64,000 nucleotides of DNA from Promicromonospora sukumoe 327MFSha3.1 (GCF_000385135.1 NZ_ARQM01000010.1:1116001-1180000); one strand, 5' to 3'. Shown: positions 39,144-49,265, counted from the first letter of the stretch. Notes: a model not told the origin generated them from the sequence alone. Made by a program: numbers and translations.

Positions 39144-39848
39144 TCAGCCGACCAGCCGGTCCCGCAGTGCCCGCACGTGCCCCGGCGTGAGCCCGCCGGC
39201 GGTCAGGTACGCCTCGACGCCGCCGTGCCGGGAATCCAGGTGCTCCAGCGCCCCGAGGATCACCTGCCGGGTGGGCGGTACCCGGCGTGCGGCGGGCGGC
39301 TCGTAGCCGGGCTCGGCCGCCCGCCCGGCGTACCGGGGAGCGAGCCGCTCGTTGGTGACCTCGTAGTCGTCGGCGAGCGCGTCGACGTCGGCCCCGGCCA
39401 GGCTGAGCGCGAGCGCCACGACGAGCCCGGTGCGGTCCTTGCCGGCGGCGCAGTGCACCAGGACGGGTCCCTCGGGGGCGTCCGCGACGGCGGCGAGGGC
39501 GCGGGCGAACAGCTCCGGGTGCCGGTCCAGCAGGCCCTGGTAGAGGTGCACCCAGGGGCCCTCCTCGGGCTCGTCCGCGCCCTGCACGGGCAGGTGCAGG
39601 TACCCGGGCAGGTCCGCGAGGCGGCTGGGCCACTCCTCGAGCTCCTCCGGGCGGCGCAGGTCGATGATCCGCGACAGCCCGTAGGCGCCGGCGGCGGTGA
39701 CGCCGTCGTCGGTCAGGTAGCTGGGGGACTCCGAGCGCACCAGGACGCGCTCCCGGACGGTGCCGCCGCCCGTGAGCGGCAGCCCGCCCAGGTCGCGGAC
39801 GTTGAGGCAGCCCGGCCAGTCGAGGTGGAGCGGTGTGTAGAGCGTCAC
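39144..39848 (-). CDS. Tyrosine-protein / phosphoinositide phosphatase-like protein
   Basis: A 234-residue cysteine phosphatase. The family's N-terminal GCLNVRDLGGLPLTGGGTVR, the strand LSRIIDLRRPEE and the P-loop VLVHCAAGKDRTGLVVALALSLAG (HCxxGxxR complete: Cys nucleophile, Arg) are all present. The Lys-Asp in the loop is typical of actinobacterial PtpB-like enzymes that accept phosphotyrosine and phosphoinositides. GTG 39848 is the only start ahead of the conserved N-terminus. It lies 10 bases after the antiporter stop on the same strand, so probably co-transcribed. Confidence 0.85.
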   Translation of the reverse strand: MTLYTPLHLDWPGCLNVRDLGGLPLTGGGTVRERVLVRSESPSYLTDDGVTAAGAYGLSRIIDLRRPEELEEWPSRLADLPGYLHLPVQGADEPEEGPWVHLYQGLLDRHPELFARALAAVADAPEGPVLVHCAAGKDRTGLVVALALSLAGADVDALADDYEVTNERLAPRYAGRAAEPGYEPPAARRVPPTRQVILGALEHLDSRHGGVEAYLTAGGLTPGHVRALRDRLVG

Positions 39849-39858
39849 GCCGGGGAGG

Positions 39859-41628
39859 CTAACGCTCAGGGTCCTCCTCGCGCAGCGAAAACTTGCCCTT
39901 GCGCATCTCGACGGCGATCTGCTCGGCGTCCAGCAGGTCCAGGGCGGTGCCGAGCTGGGCCGAGTCGAAGGTGCCCGCCGAGCGTGCGGCGAGCAGCTCC
40001 TCGCGCTGGGCGGCGATCGTGGCCAGGCGCAGCTCGCGGTACTGGATGAAGCGCTCCTTGGTGAGCACGGCGTCCTCGTCCTGGGACTCGTGCTCCCGGA
40101 AGGTGTCCTTGCGCACGCGGGCGACCACACCGGCGTCGTACGGCGTGCCGTCCGGGCGGTGCGGCTCGGCCAGGAAGGCGCGCGCCGCGCGCTCCTGCTC
40201 GCGCCGCAGGGCGGGCAGGTCGCCGGCCGTGTCCTGCCCGACCAGGCCGAGGCGCCGTGCCACCCACGGCAGCGTGCTGCCCTGGACCAGCAGGGTGCCG
40301 AACGCGACGCCGAACGCGACCAGGATCAGGAACGACCGGCCCGGGGTGTCGGCCGGCAGCGTCTGCGCCGCGGCGAGCGTGACCACACCGCGCATGCCCG
40401 CCCACACGAGCAGCGTGCCCTCGCGCCAGCCGAGCGGCCGGGAGAGGTCGTAGTCGATGTCGGCGGTCCGGCGCCGCAGCGTGCCCTGGATCCGCTCCAG
40501 CCGCTCCGCGGTGGAGCGACGCCCCTTGCGCCCGCGGCCGCCCTCGGCGGGCTCGGCCGGCGGGGGAGTCGCGGCGGCCCGCTGGTCGATGCGGTCCTGG
40601 AACGCGGTGAGGGTCTCGCGCACGGCCTCGCCGCGCCGGGCCCGGCGGCCCTGGATCGCGATGAGCGGCGTCACGAACGCGGTGCGCACCAGGAGGATCG
40701 CGACGCTGGCGATCGCGGCGACGACGACGGCCTGCCAGACGGAACCCGTCCCGGCCTCGGCGTCCTCGATGAGGCCGAACAGCTCGATGCCCATGATGAG
40801 GAACACGGCGCCCTCGAGCAGCAGCTCCACGGTATGCCAGTTGGACCGCTCGGCGATGCGGTCCTGCGGGCGCAGGTAGCGCGGGGAGCCGTTGCCGGTC
40901 ACCAGGCCCGCCGCGACGACGGCGACCAGGCCGGACGCACCGAGCTCCTCGGCCGGGATGTAGGCGACGAACGGGACCACGAACGACATGGCGGTGCTCA
41001 GCGCGGCGTGGCCCAGCCGGCGGCGCACCCGCAGGCCCAGCCAGCCGACGGGCACGCCGATCGCGACGGCGACCAGGGCCGCGTAGGCGAAGTCGCCCAC
41101 GACGCCCCACAGGCTGACCGAGGCGGCGGTGGCCGCGATCGCGGACCGCAGCAGCACCAGCGCGGAGGCGTCGTTGAGCAGGGACTCGCCCTCCAGCATC
41201 GTGACGCTGCGCGGCGAGGCGCCGAGCCGTTTCACGATCGAGGTCGCCACGGCGTCGGTGGGGCTCACGATCGCGCCCAGGGCGATGGCCGTGGCCAGGT
41301 CGATCCCCGGGATGAGCCACCGGAAGAGCAGGCCGAGCAGCACCGAGCTGATCACCACGAGCGTCACCGAGAGCCCGCCGATGGCCGTGAAGTCGCGCCG
41401 GAAGTCCATCGACGGCAGGCCGACCGCCGCCGAGTAGAGCAGCGGCGGCAGCACACCGCCGAGGATCACCTCGGGGGGTATCTCCACCGCCGGCACCCAG
41501 GGCAGCAGGCTCACGCCCGCGCCCAGCACCACCAGGACCAGCGGCGCGGCGACGCCGGCCTTGGGCGCCAGCGCGGTGACGGCGATGATGAGGATGGCGG
41601 CGACGACTGCGACGATCAGGTACTCCAC
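39859..41628 (-). CDS. Na+/H+ antiporter (CPA1 type)
   Basis: A 589-residue membrane antiporter. About twelve hydrophobic helices occupy residues 1-430, with the CPA1 ion-site helices ALGAIVSPTDAVATSIVKRLG and MLEGESLLNDASALVLLR (the conserved Asp-Asn-Asp pattern), and WAGMRGVVTLAAAQTLP later. A long hydrophilic loop (about 330-390, Arg-rich) and a cytoplasmic tail with charged helices follow, as in NhaP-like proteins with regulatory tails. It exports Na+ in exchange for protons, for pH and salt balance. Start is GTG 41628. The phosphatase gene follows directly. Confidence 0.88.
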   Translation of the reverse strand: MEYLIVAVVAAILIIAVTALAPKAGVAAPLVLVVLGAGVSLLPWVPAVEIPPEVILGGVLPPLLYSAAVGLPSMDFRRDFTAIGGLSVTLVVISSVLLGLLFRWLIPGIDLATAIALGAIVSPTDAVATSIVKRLGASPRSVTMLEGESLLNDASALVLLRSAIAATAASVSLWGVVGDFAYAALVAVAIGVPVGWLGLRVRRRLGHAALSTAMSFVVPFVAYIPAEELGASGLVAVVAAGLVTGNGSPRYLRPQDRIAERSNWHTVELLLEGAVFLIMGIELFGLIEDAEAGTGSVWQAVVVAAIASVAILLVRTAFVTPLIAIQGRRARRGEAVRETLTAFQDRIDQRAAATPPPAEPAEGGRGRKGRRSTAERLERIQGTLRRRTADIDYDLSRPLGWREGTLLVWAGMRGVVTLAAAQTLPADTPGRSFLILVAFGVAFGTLLVQGSTLPWVARRLGLVGQDTAGDLPALRREQERAARAFLAEPHRPDGTPYDAGVVARVRKDTFREHESQDEDAVLTKERFIQYRELRLATIAAQREELLAARSAGTFDSAQLGTALDLLDAEQIAVEMRKGKFSLREEDPER

Positions 41629-41806
41629 AGGCTGACGTTACGAGACGCGGGCGGCGTCCGCCGATTCTTTCCGCCGCGCGAGAAACCAGGTGGGACGGGG
41701 TTGCCGTGCGCGAACCGCCTTCCGCGCGTAGGTTCGACGATGGCGACGGGACCCCGTCGTGCGCAGGGGGCGCACGTTGTGTGCCAGTGTCGAAGAGGAG
41801 TCGATC

Positions 41807-42016
41807 ATGGGGCTTTTTGACAAGGCCAAGGAGTTCGTCACGGACCCGGACAACGTGGCGAAGGCCAAGGAGCAGCTCACCGACGAGAACGTGGACGCCG
41901 CTACCGACAAGCTGAAGGGCTTCGCGCCCGACCAGGCGGACGGCGCCATCGACTCGCTGGGTGACAAGGCGAAGGAGTGGGGCGGCCCCGAGGAGCAGGA
42001 GCGCGACGGGCGCTAG
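41807..42016 (+). CDS. Small helical protein, antitoxin (MT0933/Rv0909)-like
   Basis: A 69-residue charged, Lys/Asp-rich helical protein beginning MGLFDKAKEFVTDPDNVAKAKEQLT with later DAATDKLKGFAPDQADGAIDSLGDKAKEW. This resembles actinobacterial small proteins annotated as Rv0909-type antitoxins or stress proteins, though no toxin partner is next to it. ATG 41807 follows GAAGAGGAG. It lies alone between the divergent antiporter and thrS. Function uncertain. Confidence 0.6.
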   Translation: MGLFDKAKEFVTDPDNVAKAKEQLTDENVDAATDKLKGFAPDQADGAIDSLGDKAKEWGGPEEQERDGR

Positions 42017-42064
42017 CACCCGCCGTCCGCCACGCTGGCGGCGGTCGCGACCTACGGTCGGTAC

Positions 42065-42104
42065 GATCGAGGGGCGTTGTCGGTGACGACGGCGCCCCTC
42101 GATC
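42065..42104 (+). promoter_or_regulatory. Leader hairpin upstream of thrS
   Basis: GATCGAGGGGCG (42065-42076) pairs perfectly with 42093-42104 across a 16-base loop, 32 bases before the thrS start. No T-run follows. It may end the preceding small gene or fold in the thrS leader; I see no T-box. Confidence 0.55.
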
Positions 42105-42136
42105 AGTTCTCATGACCTTCCGCTAGGAGCACAGCC

Positions 42137-44149
42137 GTGTCCGACGTCGTATCGCCGCCCGTCCCTGCCGACCTCACCCCGGTCGAGAGCCCCACGGAGG
42201 CGACGACGACCACGGCGACGACCTCCGGCGTCGAGCTGTACGGCGACCGCCGCGACGTCGTCGTCGTGCGCGTGGACGGTGAGCTGTGGGACCTCGACCG
42301 CGAGATCCCGGCCGGCCACAAGGTCGAGCCGGTGACGATCAGCGAGCCCGACGGCCTGGCCGTGCTGCGGCACAGCGCCGCGCACGTGCTGGCGCAGGCC
42401 GTGCAGCAGGTCAACCCGGACGCCAAGCTCGGCATCGGCCCGCCCGTCACCGACGGCTTCTACTACGACTTCGACGTCGAGACGCCGTTCACGCCCGAGG
42501 ACCTCAAGGCCCTCGACAAGGTGATGGGCCGCATCATCAAGGAGGGCCAGACCTTCCGCCGCCGCGTCGTCACCGAGGACGAGGCGCGCGCCGAGCTCGC
42601 GAACGAGCCCTACAAGCTGGAGCTCATCGGCCTCAAGGGCGGCTCGGACGACGACAACGGCGAGAACGTCGAGGTGGGCGGCGCCGAGCTCACCATCTAC
42701 GACAACGTCCGGGGCGCCGGCCGCGAGAGCGAGACCGTGGTCTGGAAGGACCTGTGCCGCGGGCCGCACCTGCCGAACACCCGCCTGATCGGCAACGGCG
42801 TGCAGCTCATGCGCAACGCCGCCGCCTACTGGCGCGGCAGCGAGAAGAACCCGATGCTGCAGCGCGTCTACGGCACGGCGTGGCCCACCAAGGACGAGCT
42901 CAAGGCGTACCTGGAGCGGCTCGCGGAGGCCGAGCGCCGCGACCACCGGCGCATCGGCGCCGAGATGGACCTGTTCAGCTTCTCCGACGAGGTCGGCTCC
43001 GGCCTGCCGCTGTTCCACCCCAAGGGCGGTGTGATCAAGCGGGTCATGGAGGACTACGTGCGCCAGCGGCACATCGAGGAGGGCTTCTCCTACGTCGGCA
43101 CGCCGCACATCACCAAGGACGGCCTGTTCCACACCTCGGGCCACCTGCCCTACTACGCGGACACCATGTTCCCGGAGATGGACCTCGAGGGGTCCAAGTA
43201 CCGGCTCAAGGCCATGAACTGCCCGATGCACAACCTGATCTTCGCCTCGCGCGGGCGCTCCTACCGCGAGCTGCCGCTGCGCCTGTTCGAGTTCGGGTCG
43301 GTGTACCGCTACGAGAAGTCGGGCGTGGTGCAGGGCCTGACGCGTGTGCGCGGCCTGACCCAGGACGACTCGCACTCCTACGTGACACCGGAGCAGGCGC
43401 CCGACGAGGTCAAGCACCTGCTCGACTTCATGCTCAGCGTGCTGCGCGACTTCGGCCTGGACGACTTCTACCTGGAGCTGTCCACGCGCGACGACTCCAA
43501 GCCGGACAAGTTCGTGGGCTCCGACGAGGACTGGGCCGCCGCGACCGAGATCCTGGAGCGCGTGGGCCGCGAGACCGGCCTCGAGCTCGTGGCCGACCCG
43601 GGCGGCGCCGCGTTCTACGGCCCCAAGATCTCCGTGCAGGCCAAGGACGCCATCGGCCGCACCTGGCAGATGGGCACCGTGCAGTACGACTTCAACCAGC
43701 CCAAGGGCTTCGGGCTGGAGTACACCGCCGCGGACGGCACGCGCCAGCAGCCGGTGATGATCCACTCGGCCAAGTTCGGCTCCATCGAGCGGTTCATGGG
43801 CGTGCTCATCGAGCACTACGCCGGCCTGTTCCCGGCCTGGCTCGCGCCGGTCCAGGTGCTCGCCGTGCCCGTGGCCGACGCGTTCGACGACTACCTCAAG
43901 GACGTCGTCGCCCAGCTCCGCGCCCAGGGCATCCGCGCCGAGCTCGACCTGTCCGACGACCGGTTCGGCAAGAAGATCCGCAACGCGGCCAAGGAGAAGG
44001 TCCCGTTCGTGCTCATCGCCGGCGGCGAGGACGTCGAGGCGGGCGCCGTGTCCTTCCGGTTCCGTGACGGCACGCAGGAGAACGGCGTGCCGGTCGCCGA
44101 CGCCGTCGAGCGCATCGTGGCCGCGGTCCGCGACCGCGTCCAGGTCTGA
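42137..44149 (+). CDS. thrS: Threonyl-tRNA synthetase
   Basis: A 670-residue class II aminoacyl-tRNA synthetase charging tRNA-Thr. TGS domain near residues 20-90 ([14 protein letters not shown]), editing-type second domain with [25 protein letters not shown] (HxxxH), catalytic core with [19 protein letters not shown], the zinc site Cys in AMNCPMHN, motif 2 [30 protein letters not shown], motif 3 [16 protein letters not shown], and the anticodon-binding domain at the C-terminus. GTG 42137 follows GGAG. It heads the conserved actinobacterial run thrS-HIT-pgsA-patA-pimA. Confidence 0.96.
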   Translation: MSDVVSPPVPADLTPVESPTEATTTTATTSGVELYGDRRDVVVVRVDGELWDLDREIPAGHKVEPVTISEPDGLAVLRHSAAHVLAQAVQQVNPDAKLGIGPPVTDGFYYDFDVETPFTPEDLKALDKVMGRIIKEGQTFRRRVVTEDEARAELANEPYKLELIGLKGGSDDDNGENVEVGGAELTIYDNVRGAGRESETVVWKDLCRGPHLPNTRLIGNGVQLMRNAAAYWRGSEKNPMLQRVYGTAWPTKDELKAYLERLAEAERRDHRRIGAEMDLFSFSDEVGSGLPLFHPKGGVIKRVMEDYVRQRHIEEGFSYVGTPHITKDGLFHTSGHLPYYADTMFPEMDLEGSKYRLKAMNCPMHNLIFASRGRSYRELPLRLFEFGSVYRYEKSGVVQGLTRVRGLTQDDSHSYVTPEQAPDEVKHLLDFMLSVLRDFGLDDFYLELSTRDDSKPDKFVGSDEDWAAATEILERVGRETGLELVADPGGAAFYGPKISVQAKDAIGRTWQMGTVQYDFNQPKGFGLEYTAADGTRQQPVMIHSAKFGSIERFMGVLIEHYAGLFPAWLAPVQVLAVPVADAFDDYLKDVVAQLRAQGIRAELDLSDDRFGKKIRNAAKEKVPFVLIAGGEDVEAGAVSFRFRDGTQENGVPVADAVERIVAAVRDRVQV

Positions 44150-44169
44150 CGGCGGCTGACGGGCGCCAG

Positions 44170-44730
44170 ATGAGCAGCGAGCCCACCGCCGAGTCGCCCC
44201 GCGCGTTCGGCCCGGCCGAGGACCACCTGGAGCGGCTCTGGACGCCGCACCGCATGGTCTACATCGGCGGGCAGGACAAGCCCGCCGACGGCACCACCCA
44301 GCAGTGCCCGTTCTGCCGCATCCCGCAGGGCGACGACGAGCAGGGCCTCGTCGTCGCCCGCGGGCAGGACTGCTACGTGGTGCTGAACCTGTACCCGTAC
44401 AACTCCGGGCACATGATGGTGCTCCCGTACCGGCACGTCTCGGACTACACGGACCTCACCGACGCCGAGACGGTCGAGCTCGCGCGGATGACTCAGCAGG
44501 CCATGCGCGTGTCGCGTGCCGTTCACGCCCCCGCAGGCTTCAATCTTGGTATCAACCAGGGCGAGGTCGCGGGGGCGGGCATCGCCGCGCACCTGCACCA
44601 GCACGTGGTGCCGCGCTGGCTGGGCGACGCGAACTTCCTGCCCGTGGTGGGCCAGACCAAGGCGTTGCCCGAGCTGCTGGCGGACACCCGTCGTCGGCTC
44701 GCAGAGGCTTGGGAGACCGCGGGGGGCTGA
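44170..44730 (+). CDS. HIT-domain protein
   Basis: A 186-residue histidine-triad nucleotide hydrolase or transferase, probably Ap4A phosphorylase-like. A Cys-pair CPFC (about residue 47) precedes the HIT fold: VLNLYPYNSGHMMVLPYRH, GFNLGINQGEVAGAGIAAHLHQHVVPRW, in which HLHQHVV is the catalytic triad. It lies 20 bases after thrS in an operon with phosphatidylinositol and PIM genes, a gene order conserved in actinobacteria. Confidence 0.9.
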   Translation: MSSEPTAESPRAFGPAEDHLERLWTPHRMVYIGGQDKPADGTTQQCPFCRIPQGDDEQGLVVARGQDCYVVLNLYPYNSGHMMVLPYRHVSDYTDLTDAETVELARMTQQAMRVSRAVHAPAGFNLGINQGEVAGAGIAAHLHQHVVPRWLGDANFLPVVGQTKALPELLADTRRRLAEAWETAGG

Positions 44731-44741
44731 GAGGAGAACTG

Positions 44742-45410
44742 ATGTTACGGGGCCTGCGCTCCTTCATGACCAGGCTGTTCACGCCCCTGGCGCGGCTGCT
44801 GCTGGCACTGCGGGTCTCACCGGACGCGGTGACCATCGCAGGCACCGTGGTCGTCACCGTGGTGGCCCTGACGCTGTTGCCCACCGGGCACACGCTCGTG
44901 GGCGGTCTCCTCATCGGCTTCTTCGTCCTGTTCGACTCGCTCGACGGCGTCATGGCGCGCCAGGCCGGGCGCTCCGGCCCGTGGGGCGCGTTCCTGGACT
45001 CCACGCTCGACCGGCTGTCCGACGGCGCCGTGTTCGCCGGCATCACCCTCTGGTTCGTGGTGCACCCTGACGAGCACCACGGCCTGTGGGGCACGGCCGC
45101 CGCGCTCGCCTGCCTGGTGCTCGGCAGCGTCGTGCCCTACGCCCGGGCCCGGGCCGAGAGCGTGGGCGCGACCGCGCAGGTCGGCATCGCAGAGCGCGCC
45201 GACCGCCTCCTGCTCGCGCTGGTCCCGTTCACGTTCATGCAGGTGGGTCTGCCCGTCGTCGTGCTCGAGGTGGTGCTCACGCTGCTGGCGCTCGCGAGCC
45301 TGGTGACCGTGTTCCAGCGCATCGCCACCGTGCGGGCGCAGCTCACGCGCCAGGTCGTCGAGACCGGCACCGACCCGCACGAGGGTCCGCTGGCCGGGCA
45401 GGGCGCCTGA
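44742..45410 (+). CDS. pgsA: Phosphatidylinositol phosphate synthase (CDP-alcohol phosphatidyltransferase)
   Basis: A 222-residue membrane enzyme making the phosphatidylinositol precursor from CDP-diacylglycerol and inositol phosphate. The CDP-alcohol motif is complete: FDSLDGVMARQAGRSGPWGAFLDSTLDRLSD (D-xx-DG-xx-AR-...-G-xxx-D-xxx-D). Six hydrophobic helices surround it. Position before patA and pimA supports the assignment as mycobacterial-type PgsA1. ATG 44742 follows GAGGAGAA. Its TGA overlaps the next ATG. Confidence 0.9.
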   Translation: MLRGLRSFMTRLFTPLARLLLALRVSPDAVTIAGTVVVTVVALTLLPTGHTLVGGLLIGFFVLFDSLDGVMARQAGRSGPWGAFLDSTLDRLSDGAVFAGITLWFVVHPDEHHGLWGTAAALACLVLGSVVPYARARAESVGATAQVGIAERADRLLLALVPFTFMQVGLPVVVLEVVLTLLALASLVTVFQRIATVRAQLTRQVVETGTDPHEGPLAGQGA

Positions 45411-46402
45411 TGGACGTCGCCAAGGCCTACACGTTCGCGTGGCGCAACGCCGTGAAGATCCCCGAGCCGGTGCTCCGGGGCCTGTTCACCGTGGTGGCCG
45501 ACGTCGCCTGGCTGCGGCGCGGCAAGGGCGTGCGCCGCATGGAGGGCAACTACGCGCGGGTCCGGCCCGACCTGGACGCCGCGGCCGTGCGCCGGCTGTC
45601 CCGGGTCGGCATGCGCAGCTACATGCGCTACTTCCGCGAGGCGTTCACGCTCCAGGGCGTCACCGCCGACCAGCTCCGCGCCCGGGTGCGCCTGGAGGGC
45701 TACGACGAGCACGTGCGGCCCGTGATCGCCGACGGCGGCGCCGTCTCGCTCGCCCTGGGCCACCTCGGCAACTGGGACCTGGCCGGGGCGTACGCCTCCC
45801 AGAACCTCGCGGGCGTGCTCACCGTGGCCGAGCGGCTCAAGCCGGACGAGCTCTTCGAGCAGTTCGTGCGCTTCCGCGGCTCCCTCGGCATCGACGTGCT
45901 CGCCCTCGGCGACGGCGACGTGCTCGGCGCGCTCGTCCGCGGCGCCAAGGAGGGTGGGCGGCTGATCCCGCTGCTCAGCGACCGTGACCTCACCTCGACC
46001 GGCATCGAGGTCGACCTCGCCGGACACCGCGCCCGGGTCGCCGCCGGACCGGCCCTGCTCGGGCTTGAGGCCGGCGTCCCCGTAAGCGCCGTCGGCATCA
46101 CCTACGAGCGGCTCAGCGGCGCGCGCCGCCGCTCGGCCGGCACGCCGTGGGGCATCGTCATCCGGTTCCACCCGCCCCTGCCCGAGCCCGACCCCGGGCT
46201 GCCGCGCGCCGAGCAGGCGCGCGTGCTCACGCAGGGCTGGGTGGACCAGCTCGCGACGACGATCACCGAGCACACCCACGACTGGCACATGCTGCAGCGG
46301 GTGTTCGTCGCGGACCTCGGCCCGGCGCGGCAGCGGCAGGCGCAGCGGCGCGCGGCCGAGGAGCGCGAGACCCGGCGGCGCGGGGCCCAGGAGAACGGAT
46401 GA
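45410..46402 (+). CDS. patA: Phosphatidylinositol mannoside acyltransferase
   Basis: A 330-residue lauroyl/myristoyl-acyltransferase-family protein that acylates PIM1 or PIM2 on the inner face of the membrane. The HX4D catalytic motif is in ALGHLGNWDLAG (about residue 122), preceded by RSYMRYFREAFTL and followed by the LSDRDLTSTGIEVDLAGH segment. Overlap TGATG with pgsA and ATGA with pimA indicates strict co-translation. It completes the pgsA-patA-pimA set for phosphatidylinositol mannosides. Confidence 0.9.
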   Translation: MDVAKAYTFAWRNAVKIPEPVLRGLFTVVADVAWLRRGKGVRRMEGNYARVRPDLDAAAVRRLSRVGMRSYMRYFREAFTLQGVTADQLRARVRLEGYDEHVRPVIADGGAVSLALGHLGNWDLAGAYASQNLAGVLTVAERLKPDELFEQFVRFRGSLGIDVLALGDGDVLGALVRGAKEGGRLIPLLSDRDLTSTGIEVDLAGHRARVAAGPALLGLEAGVPVSAVGITYERLSGARRRSAGTPWGIVIRFHPPLPEPDPGLPRAEQARVLTQGWVDQLATTITEHTHDWHMLQRVFVADLGPARQRQAQRRAAEERETRRRGAQENG

Positions 46403-47628
46403 GGGCCGTGCGGCGGCGCGGTCACCGCACGCTGCGCGTCGGCATCGTCTGCCCCTACTCGTTCGACGCCCCCGGCGGCGTGCAGTTCCACGTGCGCGAC
46501 CTCGCCGAGGCGCTCCAGGCCGCCGGGCACGAGGTCTCGGTGCTCGCGCCGTCCAGCGACGACACCGAGCTGCCCGGCGTCGTCACCGCCGCCGGCCGCG
46601 CGGTGCCCGTGCCGTACAACGGGTCGGTCGCGCGGCTGACCTTCGGGCCGCTGACCGCCACCCGCGTGCGGCGCTGGCTGGAGGGCGGCATCGACGGCAG
46701 CCCGTTCGACATCGTCCACCTGCACGAGCCGATGGTCCCGTCCCTGTCGATGATCGCGCTGTGGCAGGCCACCGAGCCCGTCGTCGCCACGTTCCACACC
46801 TCGCAGGTGCGCTCGCGGGCGCTGCAGGTCGCCTACCCGCTGGTGCGGCAGTCGCTGGAGAAGATCGCGGCCCGCATCGCGGTGTCCGAGGACGCGCGCC
46901 GCACGCTCGTCGACCACCTGGGCGGCGACGCCGTCGTGATCCCGAACGGCGTGTACACGCAGGTGTTCGCGACCAGCCCCCGGCGGCCGGAGTGGACCGG
47001 CACGCCCGACGCGCCGACCATCGCCTTCCTCGGCCGGCTCGACGAGCCGCGCAAGGGGCTGGGCGTCCTGGTGCAGGCCATCCCGACGATCCTGGACCGG
47101 GTGCCTGGCGCGCGGTTCCTGGTGGCGGGCCGCGGCAACGGCATCGTCGCCGAGACCAGGGAGACCCTGGGGGAGCTGGCCTCCTCCGTCGAGTTCCTGG
47201 GCGCGGTGTCCGACGCCGACAAGGCGGCGCTGCTGGCGTCCGCCGACCTGTACGTCGCCCCGCAGACCGGCGGGGAGAGCTTCGGCATCGTGCTCGTGGA
47301 GGCGATGAGCGCCGGGTCCGTGGTCGTGGCCAGCGACCTGGGCGCGTTCCAGCGCGTGCTGGACGACGGCGCCGCGGGCGCCCTGTTCCGTACCGGCGAC
47401 CCCGGCGACCTCGCGACCACGGTGCTGGACCTGCTGGCCGACCCGGCGCGCCGGGACGCCTACCGCGCCCACGCCGCGCAGTGGGTCCAGCGGTTCGACT
47501 GGTCGGGCGTGACGGAGCAGGTCCTGGCCGTCTACGAGATGACGCTCGACGCCGACCACGCGATCGCCGGCGACGTGATGGGCCGGTTCATGGGGCTGTT
47601 CCCGCGCCGGGCCGGGGGTGACGCGTGA
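46399..47628 (+). CDS. pimA: Phosphatidylinositol alpha-mannosyltransferase
   Basis: A 409-residue GT4 glycosyltransferase transferring mannose from GDP-mannose to phosphatidylinositol, the first step of PIM synthesis. GT-B features: RVGIVCPYSFDAPGGVQFHVRDLAEALQAAGHEV at the N-terminus, DIVHLHEP, RIAVSEDARR, VIPNGV, GRLDEPRKGLGVL, and the donor-site motif GGESFGIVLVEAMSAG (E-x7-E). The N-terminus is a short basic extension (MRAVRRRGHR). ATG 46399 overlaps patA's stop by four bases, and GTGA couples the next gene. Confidence 0.93.
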   Translation: MRAVRRRGHRTLRVGIVCPYSFDAPGGVQFHVRDLAEALQAAGHEVSVLAPSSDDTELPGVVTAAGRAVPVPYNGSVARLTFGPLTATRVRRWLEGGIDGSPFDIVHLHEPMVPSLSMIALWQATEPVVATFHTSQVRSRALQVAYPLVRQSLEKIAARIAVSEDARRTLVDHLGGDAVVIPNGVYTQVFATSPRRPEWTGTPDAPTIAFLGRLDEPRKGLGVLVQAIPTILDRVPGARFLVAGRGNGIVAETRETLGELASSVEFLGAVSDADKAALLASADLYVAPQTGGESFGIVLVEAMSAGSVVVASDLGAFQRVLDDGAAGALFRTGDPGDLATTVLDLLADPARRDAYRAHAAQWVQRFDWSGVTEQVLAVYEMTLDADHAIAGDVMGRFMGLFPRRAGGDA

Positions 47629-48212
47629 GCTGGTCGGAGATCGCGCTGGTCGCGCTCGGCGCCCTCGTGGTCGCCCTGCTGCTCGCCTGGCGGGGCGCCT
47701 CCCGGGTCGACCGGCTGCACCGCAAGGTCGCGGCCTCGCGGATCGCCCTGGACGCCCAGCTCGTACGGCGCGCCTCGGCCGCGGTGGAGCTGGCGACGTC
47801 GGGCGCGCTGGACCCGGCGAGCGCGGTGCTGGTGGCCGACGCCGCCTATGCGGCGTCCGACGCCGGAGCCGTGACCTCGCCCGCCGCCGCGCTGAAGATG
47901 GACGGGCTGGACTCCGCGCGGGAGCGGGCCGAGTCCGGGCTCACGGCGACGCTGCGCGAGGCGTTCGGCTCGCCCGAGGCCGTGCACGACCTGCGGGCAG
48001 GGCCGGGCGGCGAGGTGCTGGAGGGGCTCGCCGCCGCCTGGTACCGCGTGACGCTGGCGCGGCGGTTCCACAACGAGGCCGTGGCCCAGACCCGGCGGGT
48101 GCGGCGGCTCTGGTACGTGCGCCTGTTCCACCTGGCCGGGCGGGCACCCATGCCGCGCACCGTCGAGCTCGACGACGCGCTGCCGCACGGCCTGGAGCCG
48201 GCCGGCGGGTGA
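47625..48212 (+). CDS. Membrane-anchored hypothetical (LemA-like)
   Basis: A 195-residue protein with one N-terminal helix (SEIALVALGALVVALLLAW) and a long helical cytoplasmic or external domain (VDRLHRKVAASRIALDAQLVRRASAAVELATSG ... AWYRVTLARRFHNEAVAQTRRVRR). The helical layout and N-terminal anchor recall LemA family proteins, without strong motif proof. GTG 47625 overlaps the pimA stop (GTGA), so it is the last gene of the PIM operon. Role unknown. Confidence 0.65.
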   Translation: MSWSEIALVALGALVVALLLAWRGASRVDRLHRKVAASRIALDAQLVRRASAAVELATSGALDPASAVLVADAAYAASDAGAVTSPAAALKMDGLDSARERAESGLTATLREAFGSPEAVHDLRAGPGGEVLEGLAAAWYRVTLARRFHNEAVAQTRRVRRLWYVRLFHLAGRAPMPRTVELDDALPHGLEPAGG

Positions 48213-48350
48213 CCGGGTTGTCCAGATGGTGACCGTTCTGCGGTCGCCGTCAGGGACGTCGCAGGCCGGGCGATAAGATCGGGTCAGGGCGCCGACCGCG
48301 CCCGGAACGACCGGCGTCGATCCCACCGGCGAGAACTATGCGAGGTAACC

Positions 48351-49265
48351 GTGACTGAATCCGTGACCGGCGAGAACACCGTGGGTACGGTCGGCACCGC
48401 GCGCGTGAAGCGTGGCATGGCCGAGATGCTCAAGGGCGGCGTCATCATGGACGTCGTCACGCCCGACCAGGCGAAGATCGCCGAGGACGCGGGCGCGGTG
48501 GCCGTCATGGCGCTCGAGCGGGTGCCCGCGGACATCCGTGCCCAGGGCGGCGTGTCGCGCATGAGCGACCCCGACATGATCGACGGCATCATCGAGGCCG
48601 TCTCGATCCCCGTGATGGCGAAGGCGCGCATCGGCCACTTCGTCGAGGCGCAGGTGCTGCAGTCGCTCGGCGTCGACTACATCGACGAGTCCGAGGTGCT
48701 GACCCCCGCGGACTACACGAACCACATCGAGAAGTGGAACTTCACCGTGCCGTTCGTGTGCGGTGCGACCAACCTGGGCGAGGCGCTGCGCCGCATCACC
48801 GAGGGTGCCGCCATGATCCGTTCCAAGGGCGAGGCCGGCACCGGCGACGTCTCGAACGCGACCACGCACATGCGCCAGATCCGCGCGCAGATCCGCCACC
48901 TCACGTCGCTGCCCGAGGACGAGCTGTACGTGGCCGCCAAGGAGCTCCAGGCGCCGTACGAGCTGGTCAAGGAGATCGCGACCACGGGCAAGCTGCCGGT
49001 CGTCCTGTTCACCGCGGGCGGCATCGCCACCCCGGCGGACGCCGCGATGATGATGCAGCTCGGCGCCGAGGGCGTCTTCGTCGGCTCGGGCATCTTCAAG
49101 TCGGGCAACCCGGCGCAGCGCGCCGAGGCCATCGTCAAGGCGACGACGTTCTTCGACGACGCCGACGTGGTCGCCAAGGTCTCGCGCGGCCTGGGCGAGG
49201 CCATGGTCGGCATCAACGTCGACGAGATCCCGGAGCCGCACCGGCTGGCCGAGCGGGGTTGGTGA
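48351..49265 (+). CDS. pdxS: Pyridoxal 5'-phosphate synthase, synthase subunit
   Basis: A 304-residue TIM-barrel enzyme that makes PLP from ribose 5-phosphate, glyceraldehyde 3-phosphate and ammonia delivered by the glutaminase PdxT. Hallmarks: [68 protein letters not shown] with the Schiff-base lysine, and [18 protein letters not shown] 48351 follows GCGAGGTAA. pdxT, its usual downstream partner, is not in the window; an accessory region follows instead, and the last 49 bases of this gene reappear at 52160. Confidence 0.95.
   Translation: MTESVTGENTVGTVGTARVKRGMAEMLKGGVIMDVVTPDQAKIAEDAGAVAVMALERVPADIRAQGGVSRMSDPDMIDGIIEAVSIPVMAKARIGHFVEAQVLQSLGVDYIDESEVLTPADYTNHIEKWNFTVPFVCGATNLGEALRRITEGAAMIRSKGEAGTGDVSNATTHMRQIRAQIRHLTSLPEDELYVAAKELQAPYELVKEIATTGKLPVVLFTAGGIATPADAAMMMQLGAEGVFVGSGIFKSGNPAQRAEAIVKATTFFDDADVVAKVSRGLGEAMVGINVDEIPEPHRLAERGW

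Noticed and set aside
41807-42016. A toxin-antitoxin pair around the Rv0909-like small protein
   Set aside because: No toxin-like gene is next to it; neighbours are an antiporter and thrS.
42017-42136. T-box or other riboswitch before thrS
   Set aside because: The leader is only 120 bp with one hairpin. The T-box sequence and a competing terminator/antiterminator are not present.
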